Below, in pieces: positions 1-8,853 of a DNA stretch of 44,444 bases (positions are counted from its first letter, which is position 1; every line of letters starts with the position of its first letter). Source of the stretch: a virus. The notes beneath the pieces were generated by a model. It was given only the letters and a program-made list of their open reading frames with translations, searched no databases and was not told where the DNA came from. A program made the translations under genes and the position numbers. The DNA is taken from IMG/VR virus record IMGVR_UViG_3300028025_004664, positions 1-44,444 of that record, one strand, 5' to 3'.

Positions 1-15
1 CTACCATTTTTTCTA

Positions 16-44
16 TTGACAACATGATGAAAAAATGATATAAT
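16..44 (+). promoter_or_regulatory. Sigma-70 promoter for the replication block
   Basis: A perfect TTGACA (16-21) and a perfect TATAAT (39-44) are separated by 17 bases. Transcription would begin near 51 and run into the gene at 109. The -10 box lies between short inverted arms AATGA (34-38) and TCATT (47-51), which may be chance. The leader has an AAAAGGA ribosome binding site just before the ATG at 109. Confidence 0.85.
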
Positions 45-108
45 GCTCATTCAACTCAAACTATATAATTATTTATGTGGTGTAACATATTAACACAAAA
101 AGGATATT

Positions 109-420
109 ATGAAAATTCTTGCTTTTAAACTAATCACTAATGAAGAAGTACTTGCCGAAGTTGAATCGGAATCCGAAACTGAATTTGTATTATGCAATCC
201 TGTCGGTATTGCGGTTGTACGTGGTAAAGATGGTCAACCAAACGTAGGTTTTGCACCATTCCCATTACATTCCGAACAAAAGAGTGGTTCTACTCTTGCC
301 ATCGCTAAGAAGAATGTAGTATACTCCTATGTTCCTGCTGAAGATTTTGTATCTAATTACAATCAGATTTTTGGCACAGGTATTATTCTTCCAGGCCAAC
401 AACAAATAATTACAGGTTAA
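109..420 (+). CDS. Small conserved phage protein, possibly Sm-like beta-barrel
   Basis: This 103-residue protein is the first gene after the promoter at 16-44 and directly precedes DNA polymerase, whose ATG overlaps its stop codon (TAATG). The N-terminus reads as K-L-I-T-x-E-E-V-L-A-E, followed by a short strand-rich stretch, an NPV turn and a conserved C-terminal F-x-x-N-Y-N-x-I-F-G helix. This pattern recurs in small proteins next to replication genes in marine T4-like phages and looks like a small beta-barrel of Sm/LSm type. That fold is an inference from strand pattern; no catalytic residues are visible. An RNA-binding or regulatory role is possible but unproven. Confidence 0.75.
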   Translation: MKILAFKLITNEEVLAEVESESETEFVLCNPVGIAVVRGKDGQPNVGFAPFPLHSEQKSGSTLAIAKKNVVYSYVPAEDFVSNYNQIFGTGIILPGQQQIITG

Positions 421-2954
421 TGACAAGTTTCTATACAAATGTCCAGTCTATTGCTGGACACATTCTCTATCGTGGTGTTCTAGATGGTAAAAGAGTCAAA
501 CAAAAGATTGAATACTCACCATCTTTATACATCTCAACCAATAAGAAAACTGAATATCGTTCATTAGATGGCGAGCCGTTGCAACGCAAGTTGTTTGGTA
601 CCATCTATGAAGCCAAAGATTATTTGGATAAATTCAAAGATGTTTCTAATTCCAGAATCTTTGGTAATACAAGGTATGAATATGCCTATATTGCCGAACA
701 TCATCCTGACATGGTTGAATGGGACCAAGATAAGATTCTTGTGGCTGTCGTTGACATTGAGGTGGGTTCGGAGAATGGTTTCCCTGACCCCTACGATGCG
801 AATGAACCAATCACAGCCATTGCTATCACCTATATGGGTAGTCCACCTATCGTTCTTGGATGTGGTGATTATGTGGTTCAAGGTGATGAGACTTATATCA
901 AGTGCCGTGATGAATGGACTCTTTGTAAGAAGTTTATTGAAATCTGGTCTCGTAAATGTCCAGATGTTATCACTGGCTGGAACACCAAGTTCTTTGATAT
1001 CCCATATCTGATTAACCGATTCAATAAAATTCTCGGTGAAGATGATACTAAGAAATTATCTCCATGGAACTTCATTAAAAATCGTACAACTAACATCAAC
1101 GGCCGTCAACTGATTGCATATGAAATTGTTGGTGTTGCTTCACTTGACTACATTGAACTATACAAATGGTATGCTCCTGGCGGAAAGTCACAAGAGTCCT
1201 ATCGTTTAGATAACATCGCACAAGTGGAACTTGGTGATGGTAAAATCTCATATGATGAATATGAAAACTTACATCAACTTTACAGACTGAATTATCAAAA
1301 GTTTATTGAATATAACATCAAAGACGTTGACTTGATTCTCCGTTTGGAAGATAAGTTGAAGTTGATTGAATTGGCTTTGACTTTGGCATATGACACTAAA
1401 TCAAACTACGAAGATGTATTTGCACAGACTCGTATGTGGGATTCTCTGACATATTCCTATCTGTTGAAACAGAACATTATTGTACCACCAAAAGTCATTC
1501 AAGAAAAAGATGCAGCATTTGAAGGTGCATATGTTAAAGAAGTACAAGTTGGTCTACATGATTATGTGGCCAGTTTTGACTTGAACAGTTTGTATCCACA
1601 TTTGATGATGCAATACAATATCAGTCCAGAAACTCTGATTGAACCAGAAAACTATACAGAAGAAATGCGTAAAGTTATTTCCTCTGGTGTTACTGTTGAT
1701 AAACTCTTGAACTGTCAAATTGACACCTCAAGATTAGAGGGTGTGACATTGACACCTAATGGCCAATTCTTTAGAACTGACATTCAAGGTTTCTTGCCTA
1801 AGATGATGGAAGAAATGTATGAAGATAGAAAGAAATTTAAGAACCTAATGATTCAGGCCAAAAAAGAATATGAGGTTGAAAAAGATGAATCTAAAAAATA
1901 CGAAATCGAAAAACGTATTGCCAGATATGACAACCTACAGTTAGCTAAAAAGGTATCGCTTAACTCTGCTTATGGTGCTTTGGGTTCTCAATATTTCAGG
2001 TTTTACGATTTGCGTATGGCCTTGGGTGTCACCACTGCTGGTCAATTAAGTATCCGTTGGATTGAAAATAAAATTAACGGTTACATGAACAAACTATTAT
2101 CTACAGAAGAAATTGATTATGTTATCGCCTCGGACACAGACTCTATATATCTCAAGCTTGGTCCACTTGTTGATAAAGTGTATTCTAAAAAGACGGATGT
2201 TAATCAGATTATCGCCTTCATGGACCGTGTCTGTGAAGATAAGATTCAACCGTACATTGACAAGAGTTATCAGGAGCTTGCTACGTATGTCCATGCGTAT
2301 GACCAAAAGATGCAAATGAAACGTGAAGGTTTGGCGAACAAAGGTATTTGGATTGCCAAGAAGCGTTACATTCTAAACATCTACAATAATGAAGGTGTTC
2401 AGTATGCAGAACCTAAGATGAAAGTCATGGGTCTTGAAATGGTTAAATCATCCACACCTGCAGCAATCCGTGTTAAGATGAAAGATTCTATCAAGTTGAT
2501 TATCAATGGTACAGAAGAAGATATCCATAAATTCATTGCTGACTTTAGGGAAGAATTCAGAAAGATGCCACCAGAAGAAATCTCCACACCTCGTGGTATG
2601 AATGGTTTGAAAACCTATACTGATGCGGTATCAATGTATAAAAAAGGTACACCAATCCATGTGAAAGGTGCCATTCTGTATAATCACCACTTGAAACAAC
2701 TTGGTTTAACCAAGAAATATGAGTTGATTAAAGAAGGTGAGAAAATCAAATACACGTATTTGAAGATGCCAAATCCATTTAAAGAAACCGTTATTTCATA
2801 TCCATCCAGATTACCAAAAGAATTTGAGCTTGACAAATATGTAGATTATGATTTACAATTCGATAAAACTTTCTTAGACCCAATCCGTGGCATTTTGGAT
2901 TGTATTGGTTGGAAAACTGAGAAGGGTAATTCTTTAGAGGACTTCTTTTCATGA
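420..2954 (+). CDS. 43: DNA polymerase, family B (T4 gp43-like)
   Basis: Replicative DNA polymerase of 844 residues, close to the roughly 900 of T4 gp43. The 3'-5' exonuclease motifs are present: Exo I with D112 and E114 (VDIEVG), Exo II around N188 and D193 (GWNTKFFDIPY), and Exo III around Y298 and D302 (YNIKDVD). The polymerase motifs are motif A DLNSLYP with D387, motif B KKVSLNSAYG with N515, and motif C SDTDS with D572 and D574. All catalytic acids are therefore intact and the protein should polymerise and proofread. It starts inside the stop codon of the previous gene and ends with an ATGA overlap into the next one, so it is translated as part of the replication operon. I see no intein or split, although gp43 is split in some T4 relatives. 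Confidence 0.98.
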   Translation: MTSFYTNVQSIAGHILYRGVLDGKRVKQKIEYSPSLYISTNKKTEYRSLDGEPLQRKLFGTIYEAKDYLDKFKDVSNSRIFGNTRYEYAYIAEHHPDMVEWDQDKILVAVVDIEVGSENGFPDPYDANEPITAIAITYMGSPPIVLGCGDYVVQGDETYIKCRDEWTLCKKFIEIWSRKCPDVITGWNTKFFDIPYLINRFNKILGEDDTKKLSPWNFIKNRTTNINGRQLIAYEIVGVASLDYIELYKWYAPGGKSQESYRLDNIAQVELGDGKISYDEYENLHQLYRLNYQKFIEYNIKDVDLILRLEDKLKLIELALTLAYDTKSNYEDVFAQTRMWDSLTYSYLLKQNIIVPPKVIQEKDAAFEGAYVKEVQVGLHDYVASFDLNSLYPHLMMQYNISPETLIEPENYTEEMRKVISSGVTVDKLLNCQIDTSRLEGVTLTPNGQFFRTDIQGFLPKMMEEMYEDRKKFKNLMIQAKKEYEVEKDESKKYEIEKRIARYDNLQLAKKVSLNSAYGALGSQYFRFYDLRMALGVTTAGQLSIRWIENKINGYMNKLLSTEEIDYVIASDTDSIYLKLGPLVDKVYSKKTDVNQIIAFMDRVCEDKIQPYIDKSYQELATYVHAYDQKMQMKREGLANKGIWIAKKRYILNIYNNEGVQYAEPKMKVMGLEMVKSSTPAAIRVKMKDSIKLIINGTEEDIHKFIADFREEFRKMPPEEISTPRGMNGLKTYTDAVSMYKKGTPIHVKGAILYNHHLKQLGLTKKYELIKEGEKIKYTYLKMPNPFKETVISYPSRLPKEFELDKYVDYDLQFDKTFLDPIRGILDCIGWKTEKGNSLEDFFS

Positions 2955-3946
2955 TATTTTTGACATTTCTAACTGCAATAGCCTTGTCGGCTGTTGCGGC
3001 ATATTATTCTGTTATTGGTTTGGCCGAAATCTTTCCGGGTTCTTATCTACCCGTTATTGTTATGGGTTCAGTACTTGAAGTATCAAAGCTTGTAACGGTA
3101 TCATGGCTATATAATAATTGGAAACAATGTCCGATATTGATTAAAACATATCTGTGTATGGCAATAACTATTCTGATGCTTATTACATCCATGGGTATTT
3201 TTGGTTTCTTATCAAAGGCACACTTGGAACATTCAGCAGATAATGCACCACTTGTCGATAAGATTGCGTTGCTGGATGAAAAGATTAAAACGGAAAAAGA
3301 AAATGTCGAAGCCAACCGTAAGGCAATTAAACAGTATGATGAGGTTGTGGACCAAACTATGGGTCGGTCAACTGACGAAAAAGGTGCCGCTACAGCGCAA
3401 ACAATACGCCGTTCCCAACAGAAAGATAGGACTAGAATACTACAAGAAATTCAACAGTCACAGGCCGTTATTGCCAAGTACTCCGAGGAACGTGCACCTC
3501 TTTCTACAGAGCTTAAAAAGGTCGAAGCGGATATCGGGCCAATCAAATACATTGCAGCCTTGGCATACGGTTCGGAGGCTTCTGTTGATATTATCGACAA
3601 AGCGGTAAGACTTGTTATTCTATTAATTATTGTTGTATTTGATCCATTGGCTGTGTTATTATTGATTGCTGCCAATATGTCAATGAGAAAACCTGAATTG
3701 CCAAGACCAGTTGTGAAACCAGTTGAAACAACACACGATATGGACATTCCAGTCTTTGTTCCAAAGGATACAAAAGATGATTCAATTCATGTTGAGAAAG
3801 ATAACTTGGCAAATATTGTTATAGATGAAGCTTCAGGTGAAAGTATTCCAGCAATCAATGTAACTAAAAAGCTTGAACCTAAGTATGATTATAGTGAACC
3901 TTTCTCTTTCAAAGAAAAGAAAGATTCAAATGACGGTAAAATTTAA
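2951..3946 (+). CDS. Coiled-coil inner-membrane protein between gp43 and UvsX
   Basis: This 331-residue protein has hydrophobic segments near residues 1-20, 33-52, 66-88 and 218-243, consistent with four membrane spans. Between spans 3 and 4 lies a long charged helical region (about residues 95-205) rich in E, K, Q and R, predicted to be a coiled coil. The C-terminal 85 residues are acidic, proline-containing and probably cytoplasmic. It overlaps the polymerase stop codon by four bases and precedes uvsX by a few bases. The same position is occupied by membrane coiled-coil proteins in related marine T4-like phages. A role in tethering replication to the membrane is possible, but I recognise no characterised function. 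Confidence 0.8.
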   Translation: MIFLTFLTAIALSAVAAYYSVIGLAEIFPGSYLPVIVMGSVLEVSKLVTVSWLYNNWKQCPILIKTYLCMAITILMLITSMGIFGFLSKAHLEHSADNAPLVDKIALLDEKIKTEKENVEANRKAIKQYDEVVDQTMGRSTDEKGAATAQTIRRSQQKDRTRILQEIQQSQAVIAKYSEERAPLSTELKKVEADIGPIKYIAALAYGSEASVDIIDKAVRLVILLIIVVFDPLAVLLLIAANMSMRKPELPRPVVKPVETTHDMDIPVFVPKDTKDDSIHVEKDNLANIVIDEASGESIPAINVTKKLEPKYDYSEPFSFKEKKDSNDGKI

Positions 3947-3955
3947 AGGATGAAA

Positions 3956-5023
3956 ATGAGTATATTAGATAAAATTAAAAAGAACAGCAGTATCAAAGAT
4001 TCTGCTATCTTGGCTAAATCAAAATTCTTTAATGATAAAGATATGATTCCAACCGCAGTGCCAATCATTAATGTGGCACTTTCTGGTAAGTTAGATGGTG
4101 GTCTAACACCAGGTCTTACAATGTGGGCAGGTCCATCGAAACACTTTAAGACAGCATTCAGTTTGTTGATGGCCAAATCTTATTTGGACAAATATCCAGA
4201 AGCAGCACTTCTATTCTATGATTCAGAGTTTGGTACTCCACAATCATATTTTGATTCTTTTGGTATTGATACTGAACGTGTATTGCATACTCCTCTTACC
4301 GATATTGAACAATTAAAATTTGACATTATGGCTCAATTGACACAACTGGAACGTGGTGATAAATTGATTATCGTTATTGATTCGATTGGCAACTTGGCAT
4401 CTAAGAAAGAAGTTGAAGATGCTTTGGCTGAGAAGTCGGTTGCTGATATGAGTCGTGCAAAACAAGTTAAGAGTTTATTCCGTATGGTAACTCCACACTT
4501 GTCTCTGAAAGACATTCCAATGATTGTTGTTAACCACACATACATGGAAATTGGCATGTTCCCGAAAGCAATCGTTGGTGGTGGTACAGGTTCTTATTAC
4601 TCTGCCGACAATATCTTTATCATTGGTCGTCAACAAGAAAAAGACGGCACAGAAGTTACCGGTTACAATTTTATTATCAATGTGGAAAAATCTCGTTATG
4701 TTAAAGAAAAATCTAAAATACCAGTTAGTGTATCTTTTGATGGTGGCATCAGCACTTGGTCTGGCTTACTTGACCTTGCTCTTGAATCTAAACACGTAGT
4801 TAAACCAAAGAATGGTTGGTATCAACGTGTCGATTCTGATGGCGTGATTGAAGAAAAGAATTACCGTGAGAAAGACACCGATACCAAAGACTTCTGGATG
4901 CCTATCCTTAAACAAAAATCATTCCGTGATTTTATTGAGGACAAATACCGTGTGGCATCTGGTGAAATTATGACAAGCAACATTGATGAAACATTTGATG
5001 TTGAAACTATGAACGGAGTTTAA
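3956..5023 (+). CDS. uvsX: UvsX, RecA-like recombinase
   Basis: Strand-exchange recombinase of about 355 residues that forms filaments on single-stranded DNA and drives recombination-dependent replication. The Walker A variant GPSKHFKT spans residues 59-66, the form typical of T4 UvsX rather than bacterial RecA. A Walker B-like IIVIDSIGNL segment follows, then a conserved VVNHTY segment. I chose the ATG at 3956 because AAGGA at 3946-3950 then has five bases of spacing; the ATG at 3950 would overlap that site. It lies between the membrane protein and the gene at 5025, within the replication operon. Confidence 0.96.
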   Translation: MSILDKIKKNSSIKDSAILAKSKFFNDKDMIPTAVPIINVALSGKLDGGLTPGLTMWAGPSKHFKTAFSLLMAKSYLDKYPEAALLFYDSEFGTPQSYFDSFGIDTERVLHTPLTDIEQLKFDIMAQLTQLERGDKLIIVIDSIGNLASKKEVEDALAEKSVADMSRAKQVKSLFRMVTPHLSLKDIPMIVVNHTYMEIGMFPKAIVGGGTGSYYSADNIFIIGRQQEKDGTEVTGYNFIINVEKSRYVKEKSKIPVSVSFDGGISTWSGLLDLALESKHVVKPKNGWYQRVDSDGVIEEKNYREKDTDTKDFWMPILKQKSFRDFIEDKYRVASGEIMTSNIDETFDVETMNGV

Positions 5024-5024
5024 A

Positions 5025-5345
5025 ATGGTTGAAGGAATAGATTACTGCTACATCTATCCAAAGGATGATAATACGGCAGTTAACATTAAATTTTTGGAAG
5101 GTCCTTATAAAGATACCATATTCAAATATGGTAAAGTGAAATTTAAGGAAGAAAACGAACAGGTCTATTTACTTTTTGCTTATGATGTGTTAGAATCACC
5201 AGTGATGAAGCCAGCAAAACTGGAAAAGAACGATACATTTAAAAATTATATTGGTGACTTATTGGTAGAAATAATGTCATCTAACATTGAACAGGAAGTA
5301 ATTGATGAAGCTGGAACAGACGATATTAAAGAACCTAATCTATAA
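5025..5345 (+). CDS. Small conserved protein between uvsX and gp41
   Basis: A 106-residue acidic protein whose ATG lies one base after the uvsX stop codon. It contains a beta-rich N-terminal half (I-x-F-L-E-G-P-Y-K-D-T-I-F-x-Y-G-K-V-K-F) and a conserved N-x-I-G-D-L-L helix. Proteins of this size and pattern sit at the same place in related phages. Its last 41 bases are also used, in another frame, by the start of the helicase gene. I do not recognise a function; position suggests a recombination or helicase accessory role. Confidence 0.78.
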   Translation: MVEGIDYCYIYPKDDNTAVNIKFLEGPYKDTIFKYGKVKFKEENEQVYLLFAYDVLESPVMKPAKLEKNDTFKNYIGDLLVEIMSSNIEQEVIDEAGTDDIKEPNL

Positions 5346-6699
5346 TGATGATTACCTACGTAAAGTATTACCATTTCTAAAGACAGATTATTTTACGGAT
5401 AGAACCGACAGGACACTTTTTGATGAAATTACATCGTTCACAGAAACTTACAATTCTCCGCCAACGGTTGAAGCACTTGTATTGGCCGTCAAAGAAAAAC
5501 GAAATCTCACAGATGATGAAGTGGAGAAGTGTCAAACTTATCTACAAGAGATTGAACAAACTAAAGATACAGAATCCAAGATTCAATGGCTTGTTGACAA
5601 AACCGAACAGTTCTGCCAAGAGAAAGCCATATACAATGCAGTACTGGGGTCCATTTCTATTCTCGATGGAAAAGACAAAACCAACGACAAAGGTTCGATT
5701 CCCAAAATACTATCGGATGCCTTGGCGATAACCTTTGATACATCCGTTGGTCACGATTACCTTGAAAATTCCGATGAACGATATGAATTCTATCATAGAA
5801 AAGAAGAAAGAATTCCATTTGACCTCGACTTATTCAACAAGATAACCAAAGGTGGTTTACCTAAGAAAACATTGAACATTGCTTTGGCAGGAACTGGTGT
5901 TGGTAAATCATTGTTCATGTGTCACGTTGCTGCAGGTGCCATGGTACAAGGCAAGAATGTTTTGTATATTACCATGGAAATGGCCGAAGAAAAGATTGCT
6001 GAACGCATTGATGCTAATATGTTGAATGTCACTATTGATGACCTTATGAGTTTACCGAAAGAAATGTATGATAAGAAAATTACTAAACTACGTGAAAAGA
6101 CTGTTGGCAAACTTATCATTAAAGAATATCCAACAGCATCTGCAAGCAGCATACATTTTCGTACCTTACTCAACGAGCTCAATCTTAAAAAGTCTTTTGT
6201 ACCTGATATCATTTTTATTGATTATCTTAATATCTGTTGCAGTTCTAGGATCAAAGCAGGAGCCAACGTCAATTCATACTCTTATGTCAAATCAATCGCA
6301 GAAGAATTGCGAGGTCTTGCAGTTGAGTTCGGAGTACCAATTGTTTCTGCTACACAAACCACAAGGAGTGGTTTTACAAGTTCCGATCCCGGACTTGAGG
6401 ACACAAGTGAGTCTTTTGGTTTGCCAGCAACCGCTGACTTGATGTTTGCCTTGATTTCTTCCGAAGAACTGGAAGAACTTGGTCAGATTATGGTTAAGCA
6501 ATTAAAGAATCGTTACAATGATCCAACATTTCATAAGAGATTTACTTTGGGTATTGACAGGTCAAAAATGAGACTGTATGATATTGAACAATCAGCACAA
6601 CAAGGTTTGGCTGATGCTGGTCACACAGATAAACCACTAAACACATTTGGTGACCGTGAACGACCACAGAAAAAACAATTTACTGGATTTAAAGTATGA
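5305..6699 (+). CDS. 41: Replicative DNA helicase (T4 gp41-like, DnaB family)
   Basis: Ring helicase of about 464 residues that unwinds DNA at the phage fork and pairs with the primase encoded at 29093. An N-terminal helical domain precedes a RecA-like motor with Walker A GTGVGKS at residues 196-202, an ITMEMAEEKIAERID segment typical of DnaB-family helicases, a Walker B FIDYLN, and a SATQTTRSG motif. The ATG at 5305 is preferred because AGGAAG at 5293-5298 is suitably spaced and the encoded start (M-K-L-E-Q-T-I-L) resembles gp41. A TTG at 5302 is also in frame. The start lies inside the preceding gene, giving a 41-base out-of-frame overlap and probable translational coupling. Confidence 0.96.
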   Translation: MKLEQTILKNLIYNDDYLRKVLPFLKTDYFTDRTDRTLFDEITSFTETYNSPPTVEALVLAVKEKRNLTDDEVEKCQTYLQEIEQTKDTESKIQWLVDKTEQFCQEKAIYNAVLGSISILDGKDKTNDKGSIPKILSDALAITFDTSVGHDYLENSDERYEFYHRKEERIPFDLDLFNKITKGGLPKKTLNIALAGTGVGKSLFMCHVAAGAMVQGKNVLYITMEMAEEKIAERIDANMLNVTIDDLMSLPKEMYDKKITKLREKTVGKLIIKEYPTASASSIHFRTLLNELNLKKSFVPDIIFIDYLNICCSSRIKAGANVNSYSYVKSIAEELRGLAVEFGVPIVSATQTTRSGFTSSDPGLEDTSESFGLPATADLMFALISSEELEELGQIMVKQLKNRYNDPTFHKRFTLGIDRSKMRLYDIEQSAQQGLADAGHTDKPLNTFGDRERPQKKQFTGFKV

Positions 6700-7805
6700 T
6701 TTTAACTAGAGATGATGCACTATATTGTGCTAAAGCTTTCCATGATTATTTTAGTGACATTGGAAGTATTGAACAATACATGCGTGATGAGAAATTAAAA
6801 TCACTTGAAGATTTGGAGACTTCATTGTTTCCACCAGAAGATGATTTGTTTTCTGATTTCTTAATGCACCCAAATGATATGGATATTGAAGTATGTGAAA
6901 TACCAAATAACACTTGGGAAACATTGTTGAGTATTACTTCATCTCATGTTAACAAAGCACCAGTTGGAAAAAATATACAGTTGGCTGTAAAAGAAAAGAA
7001 CACAGGAAAGATTCTAGGTTTTATTCGTTTGGGTTCACCAGTAATCTATATGAAACCACGTAATGAATTGCTTGGTCAGGTTTGGATTCAGAATCCTGAT
7101 ACATCCAAACGATTCAATGAATCCACTATTATGGGTTTTGTAATTGTGCCAGCACAGCCATTTGGATTTAATTATCTTGGTGGTAAACTTCTTGCTGCAA
7201 TTTGTACTTCACATACTGTCAGAGAAATAGTAAACAAAAAATACAATTCAAATATTTGTTTATTTGAAACTACTAGTTTATATGGTACTGCTAAAACTGT
7301 ATCACAATACGATGGTATGAAACCATATATTCGATTCAAAGGTCTAACAGAATCAGATATGGTGCCGATGATGCATGGACCAAGATATATTGCTTTAAAA
7401 GATTATGTTGAAAGTAGAGTTGGAGATTTGTTGGCTGGAGATACATCAACCACAAGCCGTAAGCTAAGAACTTTTACCAAGATTATAGCTTTGACTAAAG
7501 CAGCACTTAAAGGTACTACTGAAGGAGAGGCATTCCATTTAACGATTGAGAACGCTAAAAGGTTGACAGAAAAGAAAAGATATTATGTTTCTGATTTTGG
7601 ATACAGTAATATGGTAGACTTCATGGCATGTAAAACTGATAAATTATTACCTGGTGAAAATTATCACAAACATGAATTGAATAACATCGTATCGTGGTGG
7701 AAACAAAAAGCATCTAACAGATATGATACACTTAAACAAGAAGGTCGATTGAGAACAGAACTTGAAATCTGGACTTCAGGAAAAGAGATTCAAATTATCA
7801 GATAA
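6696..7805 (+). CDS. DruA/DUF4338-like protein
   Basis: A 369-residue protein starting in an ATGA overlap with gp41. The core, about residues 105-235, begins with LGFIRLGSP and continues with a segment at about 146-164 (MGFVIVPAQPFG, then NYLGGKLLA), followed by FETTSLYG, a Q-Y-D-G-M-K-P loop and RFKGLTESD. This order (small-hydrophobic IVP, LGGKLL, ETTSLYG, G-T/GLT) resembles proteins annotated DUF4338, the family that includes DruA of the Druantia anti-phage system. Related proteins occur in many phages and their biochemical activity is not established. The C-terminal third is basic and helical and could bind nucleic acid. It follows the helicase directly, so it is probably expressed with replication genes. 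Family assignment is from memory of the motif pattern. Confidence 0.7.
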   Translation: MILTRDDALYCAKAFHDYFSDIGSIEQYMRDEKLKSLEDLETSLFPPEDDLFSDFLMHPNDMDIEVCEIPNNTWETLLSITSSHVNKAPVGKNIQLAVKEKNTGKILGFIRLGSPVIYMKPRNELLGQVWIQNPDTSKRFNESTIMGFVIVPAQPFGFNYLGGKLLAAICTSHTVREIVNKKYNSNICLFETTSLYGTAKTVSQYDGMKPYIRFKGLTESDMVPMMHGPRYIALKDYVESRVGDLLAGDTSTTSRKLRTFTKIIALTKAALKGTTEGEAFHLTIENAKRLTEKKRYYVSDFGYSNMVDFMACKTDKLLPGENYHKHELNNIVSWWKQKASNRYDTLKQEGRLRTELEIWTSGKEIQIIR

Positions 7806-7808
7806 ATA
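7801..7808 (+). promoter_or_regulatory. Late promoter motif GATAAATA
   Basis: GATAAATA immediately follows the stop region of the previous gene and lies 22 bases upstream of the ATG at 7830. It matches the NATAAATA form of the T4-type late promoter read by a gp55-like sigma factor. Downstream, ACTCC (7808-7812) can pair with GGAGT (7820-7824), which contains the ribosome binding site of the next gene. Confidence 0.55.
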
Positions 7809-7829
7809 CTCCTTATTTGGGAGTTAATA

Positions 7830-8567
7830 ATGGCCGGTGCTTCAGCTGAACGACAAGAAATGGGTGTTATTGATAGTGTCAATTCATCCATCAAAAAAAA
7901 TAAAAATAATCCAATAACAGTTATTGCAGGAAAGACTAAAATAGTTGGTGTTATTGGTGCTAAAAAGTTTACAGGTCGCCAAACAGGTGGATCTGAGCCA
8001 TATACAGATGTTGTATTTGAAGTTGTAAAAGGTAAAAAAATCGAAGAATTAAATCTTTCTTTGAAAGGTGAATCTGCTCCTTCTTTGGCTGGTGGAGGAT
8101 TAAAAGGATTGGAATTAGCTGTTCCTGGTATTGCCAAAAAATTTATGAAAACTGCATACGAACATTTAGTAAAAAAAGAAAAGTTGACGATTGGCGATAA
8201 AGTTCCTGATGTTTATGGTAAAATAGGAAATACCGATAAAATTAAAATAGTTGTTGGTAATGAGAAGATGGGTGGTCCAATAGATTATATGTACATTGGA
8301 CCTATGAATGTTTCTGGTAGATATGATGATAAAAAAAATCAATTGATTCTTAATGGTGTATTAACAGAAGCCAATGAATATGCAAAAACACATGAGTTAT
8401 ATTTTAGATTGAGAGCAAGAAGGGAAGACCAAAGGTTTGATCCCGAAGTTAAAGATAATCAAGGAACTCCAAAAATTTATGGTAAATCTCCATCAAAAGG
8501 AGATTCCGCCGGTCGTATTGTTGTTACAGATAGTACTCCATCAAATGCAGTAATAGTGAGGATGTAA
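7830..8567 (+). CDS. Conserved phage protein, possible PD-(D/E)XK-like fold
   Basis: A 245-residue basic protein with a clear ribosome binding site (GGGAG, 7819-7823). The N-terminal half contains GRQTGGSEPYTDVVFE, then NLSLKGESAPSLAGGG. The spacing of an acidic residue in P-Y-T-D-V-V-F and a lysine in S-L-K-G is compatible with a PD-(D/E)XK nuclease core, but the family is usually left unnamed in marine T4-like phages. The protein at 16740 shows a similar P-T-D-V-A-V / I-S-A-K-S pair. The C-terminal half (PMNVSGRYDD, LYFRLRARRED) looks beta-rich. The late-type promoter suggests expression with virion genes. Function is not established. Confidence 0.75.
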   Translation: MAGASAERQEMGVIDSVNSSIKKNKNNPITVIAGKTKIVGVIGAKKFTGRQTGGSEPYTDVVFEVVKGKKIEELNLSLKGESAPSLAGGGLKGLELAVPGIAKKFMKTAYEHLVKKEKLTIGDKVPDVYGKIGNTDKIKIVVGNEKMGGPIDYMYIGPMNVSGRYDDKKNQLILNGVLTEANEYAKTHELYFRLRARREDQRFDPEVKDNQGTPKIYGKSPSKGDSAGRIVVTDSTPSNAVIVRM

Positions 8568-8569
8568 TT

Positions 8570-8851
8570 ATGCCATTAACAGACTTTGACAAAGTTATGA
8601 AAGAATACCAAAATCTAGATGATGATTTTGGTTTCTCTGCTGTATCTGAAGAAGAATACAATTCAGTAATCAACAAGACAGCTGAGACTGCTGATGATTA
8701 CAAACAACGTTTAATGGAAGTGGAGAAGATGATTGTCCCTTTCCTAAACAAACTACATAGTACAGGTGATAAGGAATACATCTACTGGCCTAACCGTAAA
8801 CCTGCAATTGAAAAACAAATAGAGAAGATATTAAAACTGACTAGAGGTTGA
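8570..8851 (+). CDS. Small conserved phage protein
   Basis: A 93-residue charged, mainly helical protein two bases downstream of the preceding gene. It begins with an acidic F-D-x-V-M-x-E-Y stretch and ends with a well conserved G-D-K-E-Y-I-Y-W-P-N-R-K-P-A-I-E-K-Q-I segment, a signature I associate with small proteins near replication genes of marine T4-like phages. No catalytic motif or membrane span is visible. It is probably co-transcribed with the gene at 7830. Confidence 0.75.
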   Translation: MPLTDFDKVMKEYQNLDDDFGFSAVSEEEYNSVINKTAETADDYKQRLMEVEKMIVPFLNKLHSTGDKEYIYWPNRKPAIEKQIEKILKLTRG

Positions 8852-8853
8852 TA

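Noticed and set aside
564-881. Minus-strand open frames, such as this one inside DNA polymerase and others across the window
   Set aside because: They lie wholly opposite genes with strong homology signals, have no ribosome binding sites, and no gene elsewhere in the window is on the minus strand.
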